Shown here piece after piece: positions 23,047 through 32,993 of a DNA stretch of 37,099 nt. A model generated the notes under the pieces. That model had not been told where the DNA came from and did not search any database. It worked only from the letters and a program-made list of their open reading frames with translations. The DNA is from Opitutales bacterium. GTDB lineage: Bacteria > Verrucomicrobiota > Verrucomicrobiia > Opitutales > Oceanipulchritudinaceae. Location: contig SLNJ01000132.1 of assembly GCA_007133065.1 (NCBI GenBank), positions 1 to 37,099 on the forward strand. The letters are read 5' to 3'. Each line of letters opens with the position of its first letter. Positions within the stretch are counted from its first letter, which is position 1. The translations under genes were made by a program, and so were the position numbers.

Positions 23047-23627
23047 TTTCCTCCTCGTAGCTTATCCGGTATCCGGTTACGATCGCTCGGTGCTTCGTGC
23101 TTCAGATAACAAGCGCGCAGGACTCAAGGGAGCAGACGCCCGCCTGGCCGTGTTCGTTGGCGGAGAGGGGCGGCCAGGGCTGTACTCCGTCGGCTGAAGC
23201 CCGCCGCTTTCTCTCACACCCGACCCAGTCGCCAGTGGGGATCTGCGGGCAGACTGCCGTGGAATTCTCCGCCTCGTCTTTCCACCTCATCACTTGCCCA
23301 GGGTTAAATGGCTCGGGTGTAAACGCAAGCATTTCCTTCGAGCTTTTCCCTTAAAACGATTAGAATTATTAGTGCTAATATGAGGGAGGCATGTTGGATT
23401 TTTTATGCTAATATCAAGTGGACAGGTTGATTTGCGCTTGCGGAAAAAGGGGCTAAATAAATAGAAGATAGGGGATCACAATAGCGAAGGCTTATAGGGG
23501 GTAGGGGAGCTTGCTGATGCCGTGTTCGCCTTATTCAAGCGCTCGGTTTTCTGCCTTCTGAGGATACTGAATCTGATTTTATCCAACCAACCAGATTCAG
23601 GATCCGGCCTCCAAGGAAAATCAATCC
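23047..23627. promoter_or_regulatory. Divergent 580-bp regulatory spacer with two TGCTAATAT boxes
   Basis: No gene is seen. The right half (about 23345-23480) is the most AT-rich stretch of the window. It contains the nine-base box TGCTAATAT twice, at 23373-23381 and 23406-23414, 33 bases apart. Each reads as an extended -10 (TG-n-TAATAT) for rightward transcription into the 1928-residue protein gene. The first copy lies within the palindrome ATTAG-tg-CTAAT (23368-23379). No matching -35 is clear. An AAGGA ribosome site at 23613-23617 precedes the ATG at 23628. The promoter of the leftward pair should lie in the left half but is not obvious. Confidence 0.45.
23050..23055 (-). promoter_or_regulatory. 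Strong ribosome binding site AGGAGG
   Basis: The reverse complement of 23050-23055 is a perfect AGGAGG, one of the few full Shine-Dalgarno sites in the window. It favours the ATG at 23043. Confidence 0.8.
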
Positions 23628-26600
23628 ATGCGCGCCATGCACAATCCCGCCTATCCAAAAATCACGGCCCGCGTCATCGCTCTGGGAAGCCTGGCGGGGG
23701 CCGTCTGTCTCTCCTCCACCGCGCTCGCCCAGTCCTCCATCGACGAGCTGAGCATCGACAACCCGGGCGGCTACATCCTCGCCTCGGACGCCAACGTTGA
23801 CGAGGAGGGCTACGACCGGGACGGATTCCAATCCAGTTTTCTCCATACTGTCGAACCGTTTGACGGGGCGCACTTCGAGGAACGGGCCTACGAATTTCGC
23901 TACACCTACCGGGTCCTGGACGCGGAGGGAAACGCGCTGATTCTTTTCCCGGGTCTTCCGGGAACGGAATTCTCGGATCCCATCCCGCCCTCCGAGTACT
24001 ATTCCGTCACCGGTTCCGTGACCGTCCCCCCCAACCACCATTCCTGGACCGTTCCCGTTGAAACCAAACTCCCCGCCAGTTTTGATACGGTGTACCCGGA
24101 TACGGAATACCAGGTGGAAGTGACCATCGAAGAGGATATGGGCGGGGAAGACGATCCCCCCGACTGGCACTTCCGTGCGGAGGGGACCAGCCCGTTCCGG
24201 CAGCTCATCCACTTCACCCACCAGGAACCCGACCCGGAGAGCAATCACGTCATCGTGGTGGCGGAGGAGGTCCTGTGGGAGGAAACGACCATCATCGATA
24301 CCGTGGACGGCCAAACGGAATTCCAGGTAACGGTCAACACGACCCTGCACCGCTGGGACGATTTCGAGGAGGGGGGCGAAATCAGCCAGGACCCCGTCCT
24401 CCACTTTCTCGAGCTGGAGTTGAAGGAGGGCATTTTCGGGGAGAGCGTGACCCTGGACCCGGATCCGGCCACGTACAGCAACACCTTTGACATGGATTCC
24501 CATGTGCCCGGCGAAGTGAAGGTGCCCTATTCGCGCACCGTCACGGCCAATCTGAATTTTCGTCCCGCGGGCCAACTCGATTCCGTCAGCCACGAGTATC
24601 ATCTCACCGCCACCAGCATGCACACGGACGATCCCGACAGCTTTGAGGGCTTCCGGGACCAGTTACACGAAGACAATACGGTGGAAGCCCCCTTGGAACG
24701 CCTCCTCCACTTCACCGGACGGATTTACTTCGGCGACATCGAGGCGACCATCCATGAACTGGCGGCCGATCCGGAGGTTCTGGTCACCCAACCCAGCTAC
24801 CTTTTGCTGGGCCTCGAATTCGAGGAAAAGGGAGGAATGGTCGATGGAGTCGACGACTTCACCTTCGCCTTCGAGGAGCAGTTGGACTTATCCGTGCAGC
24901 TTTTCCCCGACGGGGACGCGTATTTCCCCCTCAATGCCGACCCGGTCGAACTCTCGCCCACCGAGGATCACACCGTGTGGACCCACGGCGGGAAGCGGAT
25001 CCGGCACGGCACCGTGGTACTGGACGCCACCGGAGCGACCGCCCCGGATTTCGCCGCCTTTCTCCCGGCCGGCTCCGGGATCATCCCCAATGTGCCCGAG
25101 GAATTCGACGAGGGTCAATGGCGGGTGGCCATGCCGCTCCTGGGATTTCCCGGGACCGAACTCGGCCAGGATCTGCTGCCGGCTGATCCCATCCTGGCCC
25201 GGGAATTGGATGAACGGATTTTCACCGTCGAGTCCCTGCCCCTCTTTTTCACAATCAACGGGGTCTTGTGGGATACCGGGGAGGAGGAGATGGTCTTCCA
25301 GGTCTCCGAGGTGGACAGCTCCATGCGGGAACGGTATCAGTACCTCGATGAACTGGAGGCGGATGACCTGGAGAACCCCGGGGCGGCGACAAAGGTTTCC
25401 AACGACCAGTATTTTCTCGCCGTCGCCGATCTCGCCTCCGGTTCGGACCTGTCCCTGCGCCAGGGGGAGGGCGGGGAAGCCCTCGTCTCTTGCGTCCTGA
25501 CCCTGAACGGTGGGCGGCAGGATTCGCACTTTCCCTTTGGCGGGAGCGTTTTCTGGAACACGGGTGAGTTGCACGTCGAGGACAGCCGGGTCGACTCCGA
25601 AGAAAGCTACCTCGGCGGCGTTCCCTTTGTAGTCCAACTCTACGACGCGGGTTGCCCCGACGGCGATTGCGGCGATGTCGAGCCCGTGGGGGAAGCCAGG
25701 GCCATCGTCCCGGACGACAACAAGGCCTATTTCACCCCCGAGGGCGGCATCCATGCCTCCGGCGAACTCCACGCCGAATCCGACCCCGACCTCGTCTGGG
25801 GCAGTCTCTCCGCCGCCCCGCCGACGCATGAGGCTGGGGATTTCGACCGGGCCGACTTCTACTCGCCGGGAATTCACCTCTCGGGGTACGACTTCCCGGA
25901 CCAGGAGGCGCGGGCTCCCGGCGCCCTCCTCCTCAGCGGAGTCGATCCCGACGACCTCGCCGAAATGGAACGCCCCGGCGAGCCCGCCTACCTCGACGGC
26001 CTGGGAAATTACGCCGGCCTTAACTATCGTGCAACCGGAGAAGAGGACGGATTCAGCCGCATCGGGGGAGAGGACTTTGACTTCGCGCTTACCACCCGTT
26101 CCAAGTACTACATCCGCTGGTCCGGGGTGGCCGGCATCCATGAAGCGGTCGATTTCACCGAGCAAAAGGATATCTACGGCTACCCCTTTGACTTCTCCAA
26201 TTTCGGACTGGCCTTTCTGCGGGGCTCGAACGACGGCCCTCACGACGGCTCCCGGGTCAATGGCACCATCACCGTGGTCGAACCCGCCGGCTTCCAACAG
26301 GATTTCGAAGAGATGGAGGTCACCTGCATCGGCGCCCTCGACGACGCCGTTCCCGTGGGCGAGGATCCCAAGACCATGGTGTATTGGAACGCCACCTTTT
26401 CCACCCATGCCATTCGTTTCGAACCGGACCCCGACAATGTATGCGACGCAGGCAGCGGATACCTCGCTCTGGACATCGGCACCGAGCCCGGTACCTTGAG
26501 CATCCCCCTGTACGGCACCATCGGCTTCTTCAACACGGGCCAGATCATCGCCGCCGCCGAGCACGAAACAATCGAATCCAAACTCATCGCCCCGCGGTTC

Positions 26601-29414
26601 CTGGAGCTGGCCGGTCCCGGCCACGATTTCTACCGCCTCGTCCCGGTCACCGACATCACCTTCAACTCCCACCACATCCTCGATGAATACGGGGGAGACC
26701 CGGAGGAGATACCCGGGTTCCTGTCGTTCGCGGCGGGCATGAACACCACCTTCTTCGAGCAGATCCAGACGCAGGTGCACATTTCCCCCGCCGCGGGCGA
26801 GGGAGAGGACCGGGAGGAGGACATGCGCGCTCGCCTCTACCACGTCATGGGCGGCTGGCCGGACGAAGGCTGGCGCGACGGCCAGGACAACCACTTCTTC
26901 AACAACGTCGATTTCGACGGCCTCCACGCCGGTTTTCCCCACGACGCCGGAACAAGCCTCGAGGACTACCGCCAGCCCACCCGCGAGGACGACGCCCACA
27001 CCGAATACCTCGCCCGGGCGCGCAAGGAATGGCTCAATGTCGTGCCTCTGAATTACCCCCTGCAGTGGAATCCCGTGAACCGGGCCTTCCGCTCGCCCCG
27101 GACCATCAACGACAACCTTCTGGTGGTGGACGTCGATCACCAAGTCCTCCACCTCGACACATCCAATGCGGAAATCTCCTTCGGCGCGGAGTATGACGGC
27201 CTTCCCGAAATCAATGCGACCAACATGCTCTTCGACTCCCTCGACGGCCAGTTGGGCGCCGCCGAAGCCCTCGTCAATTCCGCCGGGGAGACCCTCTTCT
27301 CCGAACTGGTCGGGGGCGTGGACGGCTTTGCCAGTCTTCTGGAGGACAAGGCCGAAAAGATCTTCCGCAGCCTTTTCGACAGTCTCTTTGAAGGGACGAA
27401 CGCGGTTTTCGATGAACTGGCCGACGAGATCAACGCCTACCTGGGCGATTTCGACGACTTTGCCGAGGGCTGGGTGGAAGACCAAGCCGACGTGGACTTT
27501 GATATCGCGCCCGATGACTACATCGCCGACGTCGATGAAAAACTCGACGCCTGGGACGCCTACCTGGACGGCCTGGAGGCGGCCACTGACCAGAAGCGCG
27601 AGGACATCAAAACGCGGGTCGCGGCGGTGACCGGGGCGGCCACCGGTGCCATCGACGCTTCTGACAACCTGATTGCGCGCATCCACCACGAGCTGGGCCG
27701 GGTGAGAAGATCCCTCCAGGTGATGCTGCCCGGGGAAGTGGAAGTTGACGGCGTCGCGGTGGAGGGATTGCTTTCCCGGAACGACGCCGCCGGAGCGGGG
27801 CGCCAGTTCATCGAAAACCTCGTCATCGAACTGGCCAATGACGTCGTGGCCGGCTTGGTCACGGATGTCGTCCAGGACGTCCTCAACGACCTCCTGGCGC
27901 AGGCCGAGCCCACCTTCGAACAGGTGGAAACGTTCCTCCAACGCATCGACGGCAAACTCGCCGACCTCCAGGAAAAATTGATGTCCGAGCAAAACGGTCA
28001 GACCTTCGCCCATGGAGAATTCGCCGAGGAGATACAGGCGGAGATCGCGGGGGCGGAGGAGCGAATCAACGGCATTGTCGATCAGGTGTTCGACGAAGCC
28101 ATCGCCCACATCCGGAACCTCCCGCGCACCGACCGGCGCCTCGATGAAATCGTTTTCGACGAGGAGGAAAACGGAAACGGGAACGGGGATGGAAACGGCG
28201 ACGGCGACGGAGCGCCCCTGGACGGGGTCACAGACCGCAAGGACGAGTTCATGACCTTTCTCCGTCAGAGCTTTGAAGACGCATTTTTCGAGTCCGACCT
28301 GATGGGGGAGTATCACCGTATCGTGCGCCACCGCCTCTACGACATCTACCTTGAAAAGCAGGAAACGGTGGACACGCTTTTTGCCCGGGTCAACGACACC
28401 ACAAAGAGCCTCCTCAACGAAACCGTCGGAGCGGCCGAGGACCATATCAACGAAATGGCCGGGGCCTTCAGCGACAAAATGGGCGCCGCCAATATCGTCG
28501 GCCACGCCCACATCCAGGACGACGCCCTCCGCCTCCTCCGCCTGGACGGCGATTTCCTCTTCGAGTTGGGCACGGAACTGCAAATCCAGGCCTACCTGCA
28601 AATCCGGCAGCAGCGGGCCGATGGTTCCGGGGGCTGCCAGGTCGAGGCCGGCGGACGCGCCGTGGAGACCACGATCGGGGCGGTGGACATGCCCCTGGAC
28701 TGGCTCAGCCCGGATCTGCGGGCCGACATCGAAACCCGCTTCTCTTTCGACACAAGCGGCGCTTACCCCCTGCCCACCGGACTGGGCGGATCGTTTGCCA
28801 TCACCGAAGGGACCGTCGATTACGAGACCTTCGCCATCACCGACCTCGCTGCCGCCATGGCCTTCAGCCACAGCGGAGGCGAAAGCGGAACCACCCTGGA
28901 CGAAGCCTTCATAAGCGCCGCCATGGGGCTGGAACTAAACGATTATGCCATGTTCGGCGGGGTGTTCTTCGGGCGCGCCTGCGACCTCACTCCCATCCTC
29001 ATCTGGGACCGGGACGTGGCGGAGGTTCTCGGTGACCCCGACCCGCACTTCACCGGCGCCTACGTCTATGGAGAAGCCTCCATTCCCCTGATCGAGGCCG
29101 TGCTCGGCGTCCCGGCGAGCTGCATGCTCGACCTCACTGCCAGCATGGGGGCTGGGGTCTTCATGTTCGTCGAAGGCCCGACCGTGGGCGGAAAATTGCA
29201 CGCCGGACTTACCGGACGGGTCGTCTGTCTGGTCAGCGTGACCGGCGAGATCACCATGGTCGGCTCCAAGACCGGCACCGGCCCGGGAGGCGTCGCCCTC
29301 CACGGCACCGGAAAGATCGAGGGCACCATCGGGAAGCGCCCCCTTCGGAAAACCAAGACCTACGAAGTCTCCGCCAGCTACGTCGACAACAGCTGGGACG
29401 TCAGCAGAGATTGA
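23628..29414 (+). CDS. Giant secreted protein (1928 aa), Ig-like repeats + helical region + beta-rich C-terminus
   Basis: Residues 1-34 are a signal peptide (VIALGSLAGAVCLSSTALAQ, cut after ALA); a start at 23637 is also possible. Residues about 36-1190 are acidic and beta-rich, with a recurring motif near 192 (LIHFT...VLWEE), 357 (LLHFTGRIYFGD), 537 (LFFTINGVLWDTGE), 636 (GGSVFWNTGELHVEDS) and 961 (GTIGFFNTGQIIAA), read as degenerate Ig-like modules. Residues about 1195-1620 are helix-rich with amphipathic stretches (ELVGGVDGFASLLEDKAEKI, ELANDVVAGLVTDVVQDVLN), interrupted by a Gly/Asn/Asp linker near 1513-1527 that is encoded by short GGNAAC/GGNGAC repeats. Residues about 1620-1928 are beta-rich with VFMFVEGPTVGGKLHAGLTG near the end. 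There is no enzyme motif, LPxTG or PEP-CTERM anchor. It is the first of three consecutive large secreted genes, followed after 12 bases by the next. Function unknown; a structural or surface role is inference. Confidence 0.88.
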   Translation: MRAMHNPAYPKITARVIALGSLAGAVCLSSTALAQSSIDELSIDNPGGYILASDANVDEEGYDRDGFQSSFLHTVEPFDGAHFEERAYEFRYTYRVLDAEGNALILFPGLPGTEFSDPIPPSEYYSVTGSVTVPPNHHSWTVPVETKLPASFDTVYPDTEYQVEVTIEEDMGGEDDPPDWHFRAEGTSPFRQLIHFTHQEPDPESNHVIVVAEEVLWEETTIIDTVDGQTEFQVTVNTTLHRWDDFEEGGEISQDPVLHFLELELKEGIFGESVTLDPDPATYSNTFDMDSHVPGEVKVPYSRTVTANLNFRPAGQLDSVSHEYHLTATSMHTDDPDSFEGFRDQLHEDNTVEAPLERLLHFTGRIYFGDIEATIHELAADPEVLVTQPSYLLLGLEFEEKGGMVDGVDDFTFAFEEQLDLSVQLFPDGDAYFPLNADPVELSPTEDHTVWTHGGKRIRHGTVVLDATGATAPDFAAFLPAGSGIIPNVPEEFDEGQWRVAMPLLGFPGTELGQDLLPADPILARELDERIFTVESLPLFFTINGVLWDTGEEEMVFQVSEVDSSMRERYQYLDELEADDLENPGAATKVSNDQYFLAVADLASGSDLSLRQGEGGEALVSCVLTLNGGRQDSHFPFGGSVFWNTGELHVEDSRVDSEESYLGGVPFVVQLYDAGCPDGDCGDVEPVGEARAIVPDDNKAYFTPEGGIHASGELHAESDPDLVWGSLSAAPPTHEAGDFDRADFYSPGIHLSGYDFPDQEARAPGALLLSGVDPDDLAEMERPGEPAYLDGLGNYAGLNYRATGEEDGFSRIGGEDFDFALTTRSKYYIRWSGVAGIHEAVDFTEQKDIYGYPFDFSNFGLAFLRGSNDGPHDGSRVNGTITVVEPAGFQQDFEEMEVTCIGALDDAVPVGEDPKTMVYWNATFSTHAIRFEPDPDNVCDAGSGYLALDIGTEPGTLSIPLYGTIGFFNTGQIIAAAEHETIESKLIAPRFLELAGPGHDFYRLVPVTDITFNSHHILDEYGGDPEEIPGFLSFAAGMNTTFFEQIQTQVHISPAAGEGEDREEDMRARLYHVMGGWPDEGWRDGQDNHFFNNVDFDGLHAGFPHDAGTSLEDYRQPTREDDAHTEYLARARKEWLNVVPLNYPLQWNPVNRAFRSPRTINDNLLVVDVDHQVLHLDTSNAEISFGAEYDGLPEINATNMLFDSLDGQLGAAEALVNSAGETLFSELVGGVDGFASLLEDKAEKIFRSLFDSLFEGTNAVFDELADEINAYLGDFDDFAEGWVEDQADVDFDIAPDDYIADVDEKLDAWDAYLDGLEAATDQKREDIKTRVAAVTGAATGAIDASDNLIARIHHELGRVRRSLQVMLPGEVEVDGVAVEGLLSRNDAAGAGRQFIENLVIELANDVVAGLVTDVVQDVLNDLLAQAEPTFEQVETFLQRIDGKLADLQEKLMSEQNGQTFAHGEFAEEIQAEIAGAEERINGIVDQVFDEAIAHIRNLPRTDRRLDEIVFDEEENGNGNGDGNGDGDGAPLDGVTDRKDEFMTFLRQSFEDAFFESDLMGEYHRIVRHRLYDIYLEKQETVDTLFARVNDTTKSLLNETVGAAEDHINEMAGAFSDKMGAANIVGHAHIQDDALRLLRLDGDFLFELGTELQIQAYLQIRQQRADGSGGCQVEAGGRAVETTIGAVDMPLDWLSPDLRADIETRFSFDTSGAYPLPTGLGGSFAITEGTVDYETFAITDLAAAMAFSHSGGESGTTLDEAFISAAMGLELNDYAMFGGVFFGRACDLTPILIWDRDVAEVLGDPDPHFTGAYVYGEASIPLIEAVLGVPASCMLDLTASMGAGVFMFVEGPTVGGKLHAGLTGRVVCLVSVTGEITMVGSKTGTGPGGVALHGTGKIEGTIGKRPLRKTKTYEVSASYVDNSWDVSRD

Positions 29415-29426
29415 ACCCTGGAATCC

Positions 29427-32400
29427 ATGAACCCACATCGCATTTTCCGATCCGCCTTGCAGGCACTTTTCGCCGCCGTCCTTCCGGCGCTCGCGCTTGC
29501 GTCCGACCCGGAGGAAGCCGTCGTCATGTCGGCCGGCACGTTTCACACAAGCCCGGAATCCGGGGAGACCTGGGCTTATGTGACCTGGCAGCAATCCCTT
29601 GAGGGAATCCTGGACGAAGGACCGGTGGCGGTCTTCCGCAAGGAGGGATTCCCCGAGGATCCCGGACAATTCGAACGCCGGTCGGTGGCCGGGTGGATTA
29701 CCGACCCGCTCACCATCCAATCCGTCGTCGGACTCGCTCCCCATGTGAATGACGATCCGGTGCTGCTCGAACACCACATCGACGAGATTTTTGGCGAGGT
29801 CCTCGAAGACGCGGCAGGGGATATCGACATTCCCCTCCACGAAAAAATCTCCGCCTTGCTCGCTACTGCCCCCGGCGACGCCGAAGTGCGCGAGGATGTC
29901 ATCTGGGTGGCCAAGATGCATCCCGTGCTCAATCTCTGCATCGGACGCGCCTTCGCCGAACCAATCCCCTCCGGCAGCCCCACCACGTTTGAAATCCGGC
30001 GCTGGGACGCTTCCGCCGGGGAAAGCCGGGAGGTGATCGGGCGGGTCACGGTCGATCCCACCAACCCGGCGGACCGCTACCTGCCCGCCCCCGGGCCTCC
30101 CGTGGTGGTGGAAGTGGAGAGCGCGCGAGCTCACCTTAACGCCCGCTTTCTCTGGGCGGAACCGGATGCCTTGCGCAAACGCGCCCCCCTGCATTACGGG
30201 TTCAACCTCTACCGTATCGAAGAGGAGGAGGCGATCGCCAACGGGTGGGTGGACTCACCCCCGGAGGACTCCGAGATCCTCGCCGCTTTCGCCGAAGACG
30301 AAGCCGCCCCTGCAATCGTCCGGGTCAACCAGATCCCGATTCTCACCGACCGCGACCTCACCCACGAGGAGGTCATCGAAATGAGTCTTCCGGAGGAGAA
30401 CGACCTCCCGCCGAACACGGACCCCTTCCACTTTTTCCTCGACGACAACCGGCGCTTTCACGAAGGGGAACCGTTCGAGGATGGAGACGCCTTCTACTAC
30501 TTCCTCACCGCGCGCGACCTTCTCGGCCGCGACGGACGGGTCTCCGTCGGCGTCCACGTCATCATGTGCTCCCGCATCCCCCCCAATGCTCCCTCCCGGG
30601 TCTGGGTCGAAAACGCCTATGAATACGACGAAGGCAGCGGCGAAGCGGACCACCATCTCGCGATTCATTGGGAAAGCGACGCCGACGCCGACGCCTACTA
30701 CGTCTTCCGCTTTGCCGACATCGGGGAAATGCAGGCCGCCACCCTGGAGGACTTTCGCACCGAGGCGCACCTCATCGCCGGTCCCATCGATGCCGACGGG
30801 GGGGAGGTGCTCCAGTACCTGGACGACGGAACGGGCGCGCCGACCGGCGCTTCCGCCGCCTTTCCCTCCGCTCCCGACGATTACGGGGTGCCGTGGCTCT
30901 ACACTGTCCGGGCGGCCGAGGACTCCGCCTGTGATGACCCGGACAGCCTGGTGCAGAGTAACCTCTCCGGCCACGGGACGCCGGCGTGGGGCGTCCTGCG
31001 GCGGCGGGACGGCCCCGGCGCCGCTCAGGCGCAAATCGTGCCGACCTTGCGGGCCATCCACCTATCCCTGGCCCATCCGGGCGCAAAAGAAGAGGGCTTC
31101 GTCAATCTGGACGAGGAAGGGGCGTATTCCCAAAACCGGAATTACCGGGCCACCGTCCAACGGCACCATCCCGGAGTCGAATGGGCGGAGTTCCAGCTGA
31201 TTCCCTTCGCTCCCGACATTCCTTTCGAGGGGTTGGACCTCGGGCGCGTGGATTTCGGGCAAGAGGAGACCGTCTCGGTGGATTTCTCCATTCCCGACCA
31301 CTACATGGAGGCATTCAATCCCCTGGAAAACCGTTTTCTCTTTATCGTGAGCAAGGCGGGCGGTTCCGGGCTGGTCCCCGCGCAGTTGATCGAGGAATTC
31401 GGCAACATACAAGGCTACGCCGTCGCCACCGAGGGCAACATCGCGGAAGTGGTGTACCATGCCGACATCGAGACCGGGCACGCCCTGGAGGAAACCGATC
31501 CAGACGTCCATTTCTCCCACGATCCGGAAACCGGGGAAATCATTTGCCTCGATCTCGAAGTGGACCTCGGGGCTGAAAGCCGGGCGGCGGAATGGCGCAT
31601 CTACCGGCGGCTCGGGCAGGGCGACCTGGAACTCGTCCACCAGGAGATGCGGGAACCCGATGCGGGGGGGGCGCTCGAGTGGCAGGACTGCTCGCTTCCC
31701 GCCCGCGGCGGCCCGGCCTGTTATTTCGTCCAGACTCTCGACGACGAAGGCAATCCCGGCCCCCTCTCCCCGGCCGGATGCGTGGAAATCGAGGGCACGC
31801 AAGACCTTCCCACCCCAATGCTTTTCCCCGTGCAGCCCTTTGGCTCGGAAGCAGACGGCCAGGCACGGATCACCTGGTTCAGTCCGCCCGAGGGAGTGGA
31901 GCGTTTCGAGGTTCTCGTCGCCGGGGATAACGGCCCACCCCCCGAAGAGATCAGTCCGGACCTCTCCAAGCGCCGGAGCGACACCCCCGAGCGGTTGTCC
32001 GGCCACCCGGACCTGGATTTCTTTGTCTATGACACCGGACGGGTCGGTTTCAACCTCGAGCAGGATGGACCGGAGTTTTCCGTCGAAGCAGCGTTCCCGG
32101 GCGGGGAAGAGTACACCATCCTCGTGCGCGCCGCCGGCGACGGCCCCTATGAGGGACGCCCGGCGCAGCAGGAAGAGAATCGGCCCGCCGTGGCGGAACG
32201 GCCCCGCGGCGAGCCCAGCAACGCGGAAGCGTTTCAGTGGACCCCGCCCCCGGACGACGTCGCTGTCACGGTTCCCTGGCCGGCCCTTCCCCGGGTCGGC
32301 GTGGCCGACTCCGAATCCTCCCGGCTGCAGGCGCGCTTGCTCAGGCCGGAGGAGTTCACCGGGCCCATGATCGGCGCCGGCGTCCGCATCGGGGAATTCC

Positions 32401-32963
32401 GCTTTATCCATGATGGAGAGCCGGCGCCCATGCCCGACACGTTTCCCTACCCGTTGCCTTATGGGTTCAATCCTGCCGACGGCGTTTTCACCCCCAATGC
32501 CCGGGACCGCGTCTCCGACGACCCCTCCACGGACCGGTCGCTGCTGCCCGCCGTCCTCTACCGTTACCAAGTGCCGAGCGCCTTATTCCCCGAGGTATCC
32601 GGGGATTTGGTGCAAGTCTCGCCGCTGATCCGGGAAATCGCCTACCAGAGCGTTGATATGGGCGACCGGGCACCCAATTTCAATGCCCTGCAGGACCCCT
32701 TCATCGCCGTCCGCGTCAAAGAAGAGGACGAAATCATATCGGATCTGGATTTCACCCACGATCTTTTCCTCATGGACAACCAATCCATCGTCCTCGGCGC
32801 CACCTACCGCTACCTCCTGGTCTCCGTCCGGGACGACGGCGAAATCGGCAGGGTCTATCCCGTCCCGCCCATGGAAACCATTCCGGAATTGGAAACGCCT
32901 TCCCCAGGCGAACCGATTGAACCCGAAACGCCATCCCCAGGCGAACTCATTGAACCCGAATGA
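29427..32963 (+). CDS. Large secreted FN3-like repeat protein (1178 aa)
   Basis: Residues 1-26 are a signal peptide (MNPHRIFRSALQALFAAVLP...). The mature part is very acidic. Several modules look like fibronectin type III or similar sandwiches: about 224-330 (ARFLWAEPDALRKRAPLHYG, then FNLYRI), 385-510 (HLAIHWESDADADAYYVFRF), 700-790 (AAEWRIYRRLGQGDLELVHQ, CYFVQTLDDEGNPGPLSPAG) and 795-880 (ARITWFSPPEGVERFEVLVA). DGDAFYYFLTARDLLGRDG near 350 has the usual FN3 end pattern. The last ~25 residues are a Pro/Glu tail with an 11-residue repeat (ETPSPGEPIEPE). No catalytic motif and no membrane anchor were seen. It starts 12 bases after the 1928-residue gene, so the two are almost certainly one transcript. 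A binding or scaffold role is inferred from FN3 content only. Confidence 0.85.
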   Translation: MNPHRIFRSALQALFAAVLPALALASDPEEAVVMSAGTFHTSPESGETWAYVTWQQSLEGILDEGPVAVFRKEGFPEDPGQFERRSVAGWITDPLTIQSVVGLAPHVNDDPVLLEHHIDEIFGEVLEDAAGDIDIPLHEKISALLATAPGDAEVREDVIWVAKMHPVLNLCIGRAFAEPIPSGSPTTFEIRRWDASAGESREVIGRVTVDPTNPADRYLPAPGPPVVVEVESARAHLNARFLWAEPDALRKRAPLHYGFNLYRIEEEEAIANGWVDSPPEDSEILAAFAEDEAAPAIVRVNQIPILTDRDLTHEEVIEMSLPEENDLPPNTDPFHFFLDDNRRFHEGEPFEDGDAFYYFLTARDLLGRDGRVSVGVHVIMCSRIPPNAPSRVWVENAYEYDEGSGEADHHLAIHWESDADADAYYVFRFADIGEMQAATLEDFRTEAHLIAGPIDADGGEVLQYLDDGTGAPTGASAAFPSAPDDYGVPWLYTVRAAEDSACDDPDSLVQSNLSGHGTPAWGVLRRRDGPGAAQAQIVPTLRAIHLSLAHPGAKEEGFVNLDEEGAYSQNRNYRATVQRHHPGVEWAEFQLIPFAPDIPFEGLDLGRVDFGQEETVSVDFSIPDHYMEAFNPLENRFLFIVSKAGGSGLVPAQLIEEFGNIQGYAVATEGNIAEVVYHADIETGHALEETDPDVHFSHDPETGEIICLDLEVDLGAESRAAEWRIYRRLGQGDLELVHQEMREPDAGGALEWQDCSLPARGGPACYFVQTLDDEGNPGPLSPAGCVEIEGTQDLPTPMLFPVQPFGSEADGQARITWFSPPEGVERFEVLVAGDNGPPPEEISPDLSKRRSDTPERLSGHPDLDFFVYDTGRVGFNLEQDGPEFSVEAAFPGGEEYTILVRAAGDGPYEGRPAQQEENRPAVAERPRGEPSNAEAFQWTPPPDDVAVTVPWPALPRVGVADSESSRLQARLLRPEEFTGPMIGAGVRIGEFRFIHDGEPAPMPDTFPYPLPYGFNPADGVFTPNARDRVSDDPSTDRSLLPAVLYRYQVPSALFPEVSGDLVQVSPLIREIAYQSVDMGDRAPNFNALQDPFIAVRVKEEDEIISDLDFTHDLFLMDNQSIVLGATYRYLLVSVRDDGEIGRVYPVPPMETIPELETPSPGEPIEPETPSPGELIEPE
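32892..32957 (+). repeat. 33-bp direct repeat at the 3' end of the FN3-like gene
   Basis: Two in-frame 33-bp units (32892-32924 and 32925-32957) differ at a few bases only and encode ETPSPGEPIEP and ETPSPGELIEP. They create a Pro/Glu tail that may act as a spacer and could vary in number between strains. Confidence 0.85.
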
Positions 32964-32993
32964 CACGGCAACCAAAGTGAATACGCAGGGATT

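Noticed and set aside
23535-24623. 362-codon minus-strand frame spanning the divergent spacer and the start of the giant gene
   Set aside because: No start context or domain; it reads through the signal-peptide region of the sense gene.
24888-28871. 1327-codon open frame on the minus strand inside the giant protein gene
   Set aside because: It mirrors the C/G-rich third positions of the sense gene, is Val/Gly/Asp-rich without domain structure, and the sense frame has a signal peptide and motifs.
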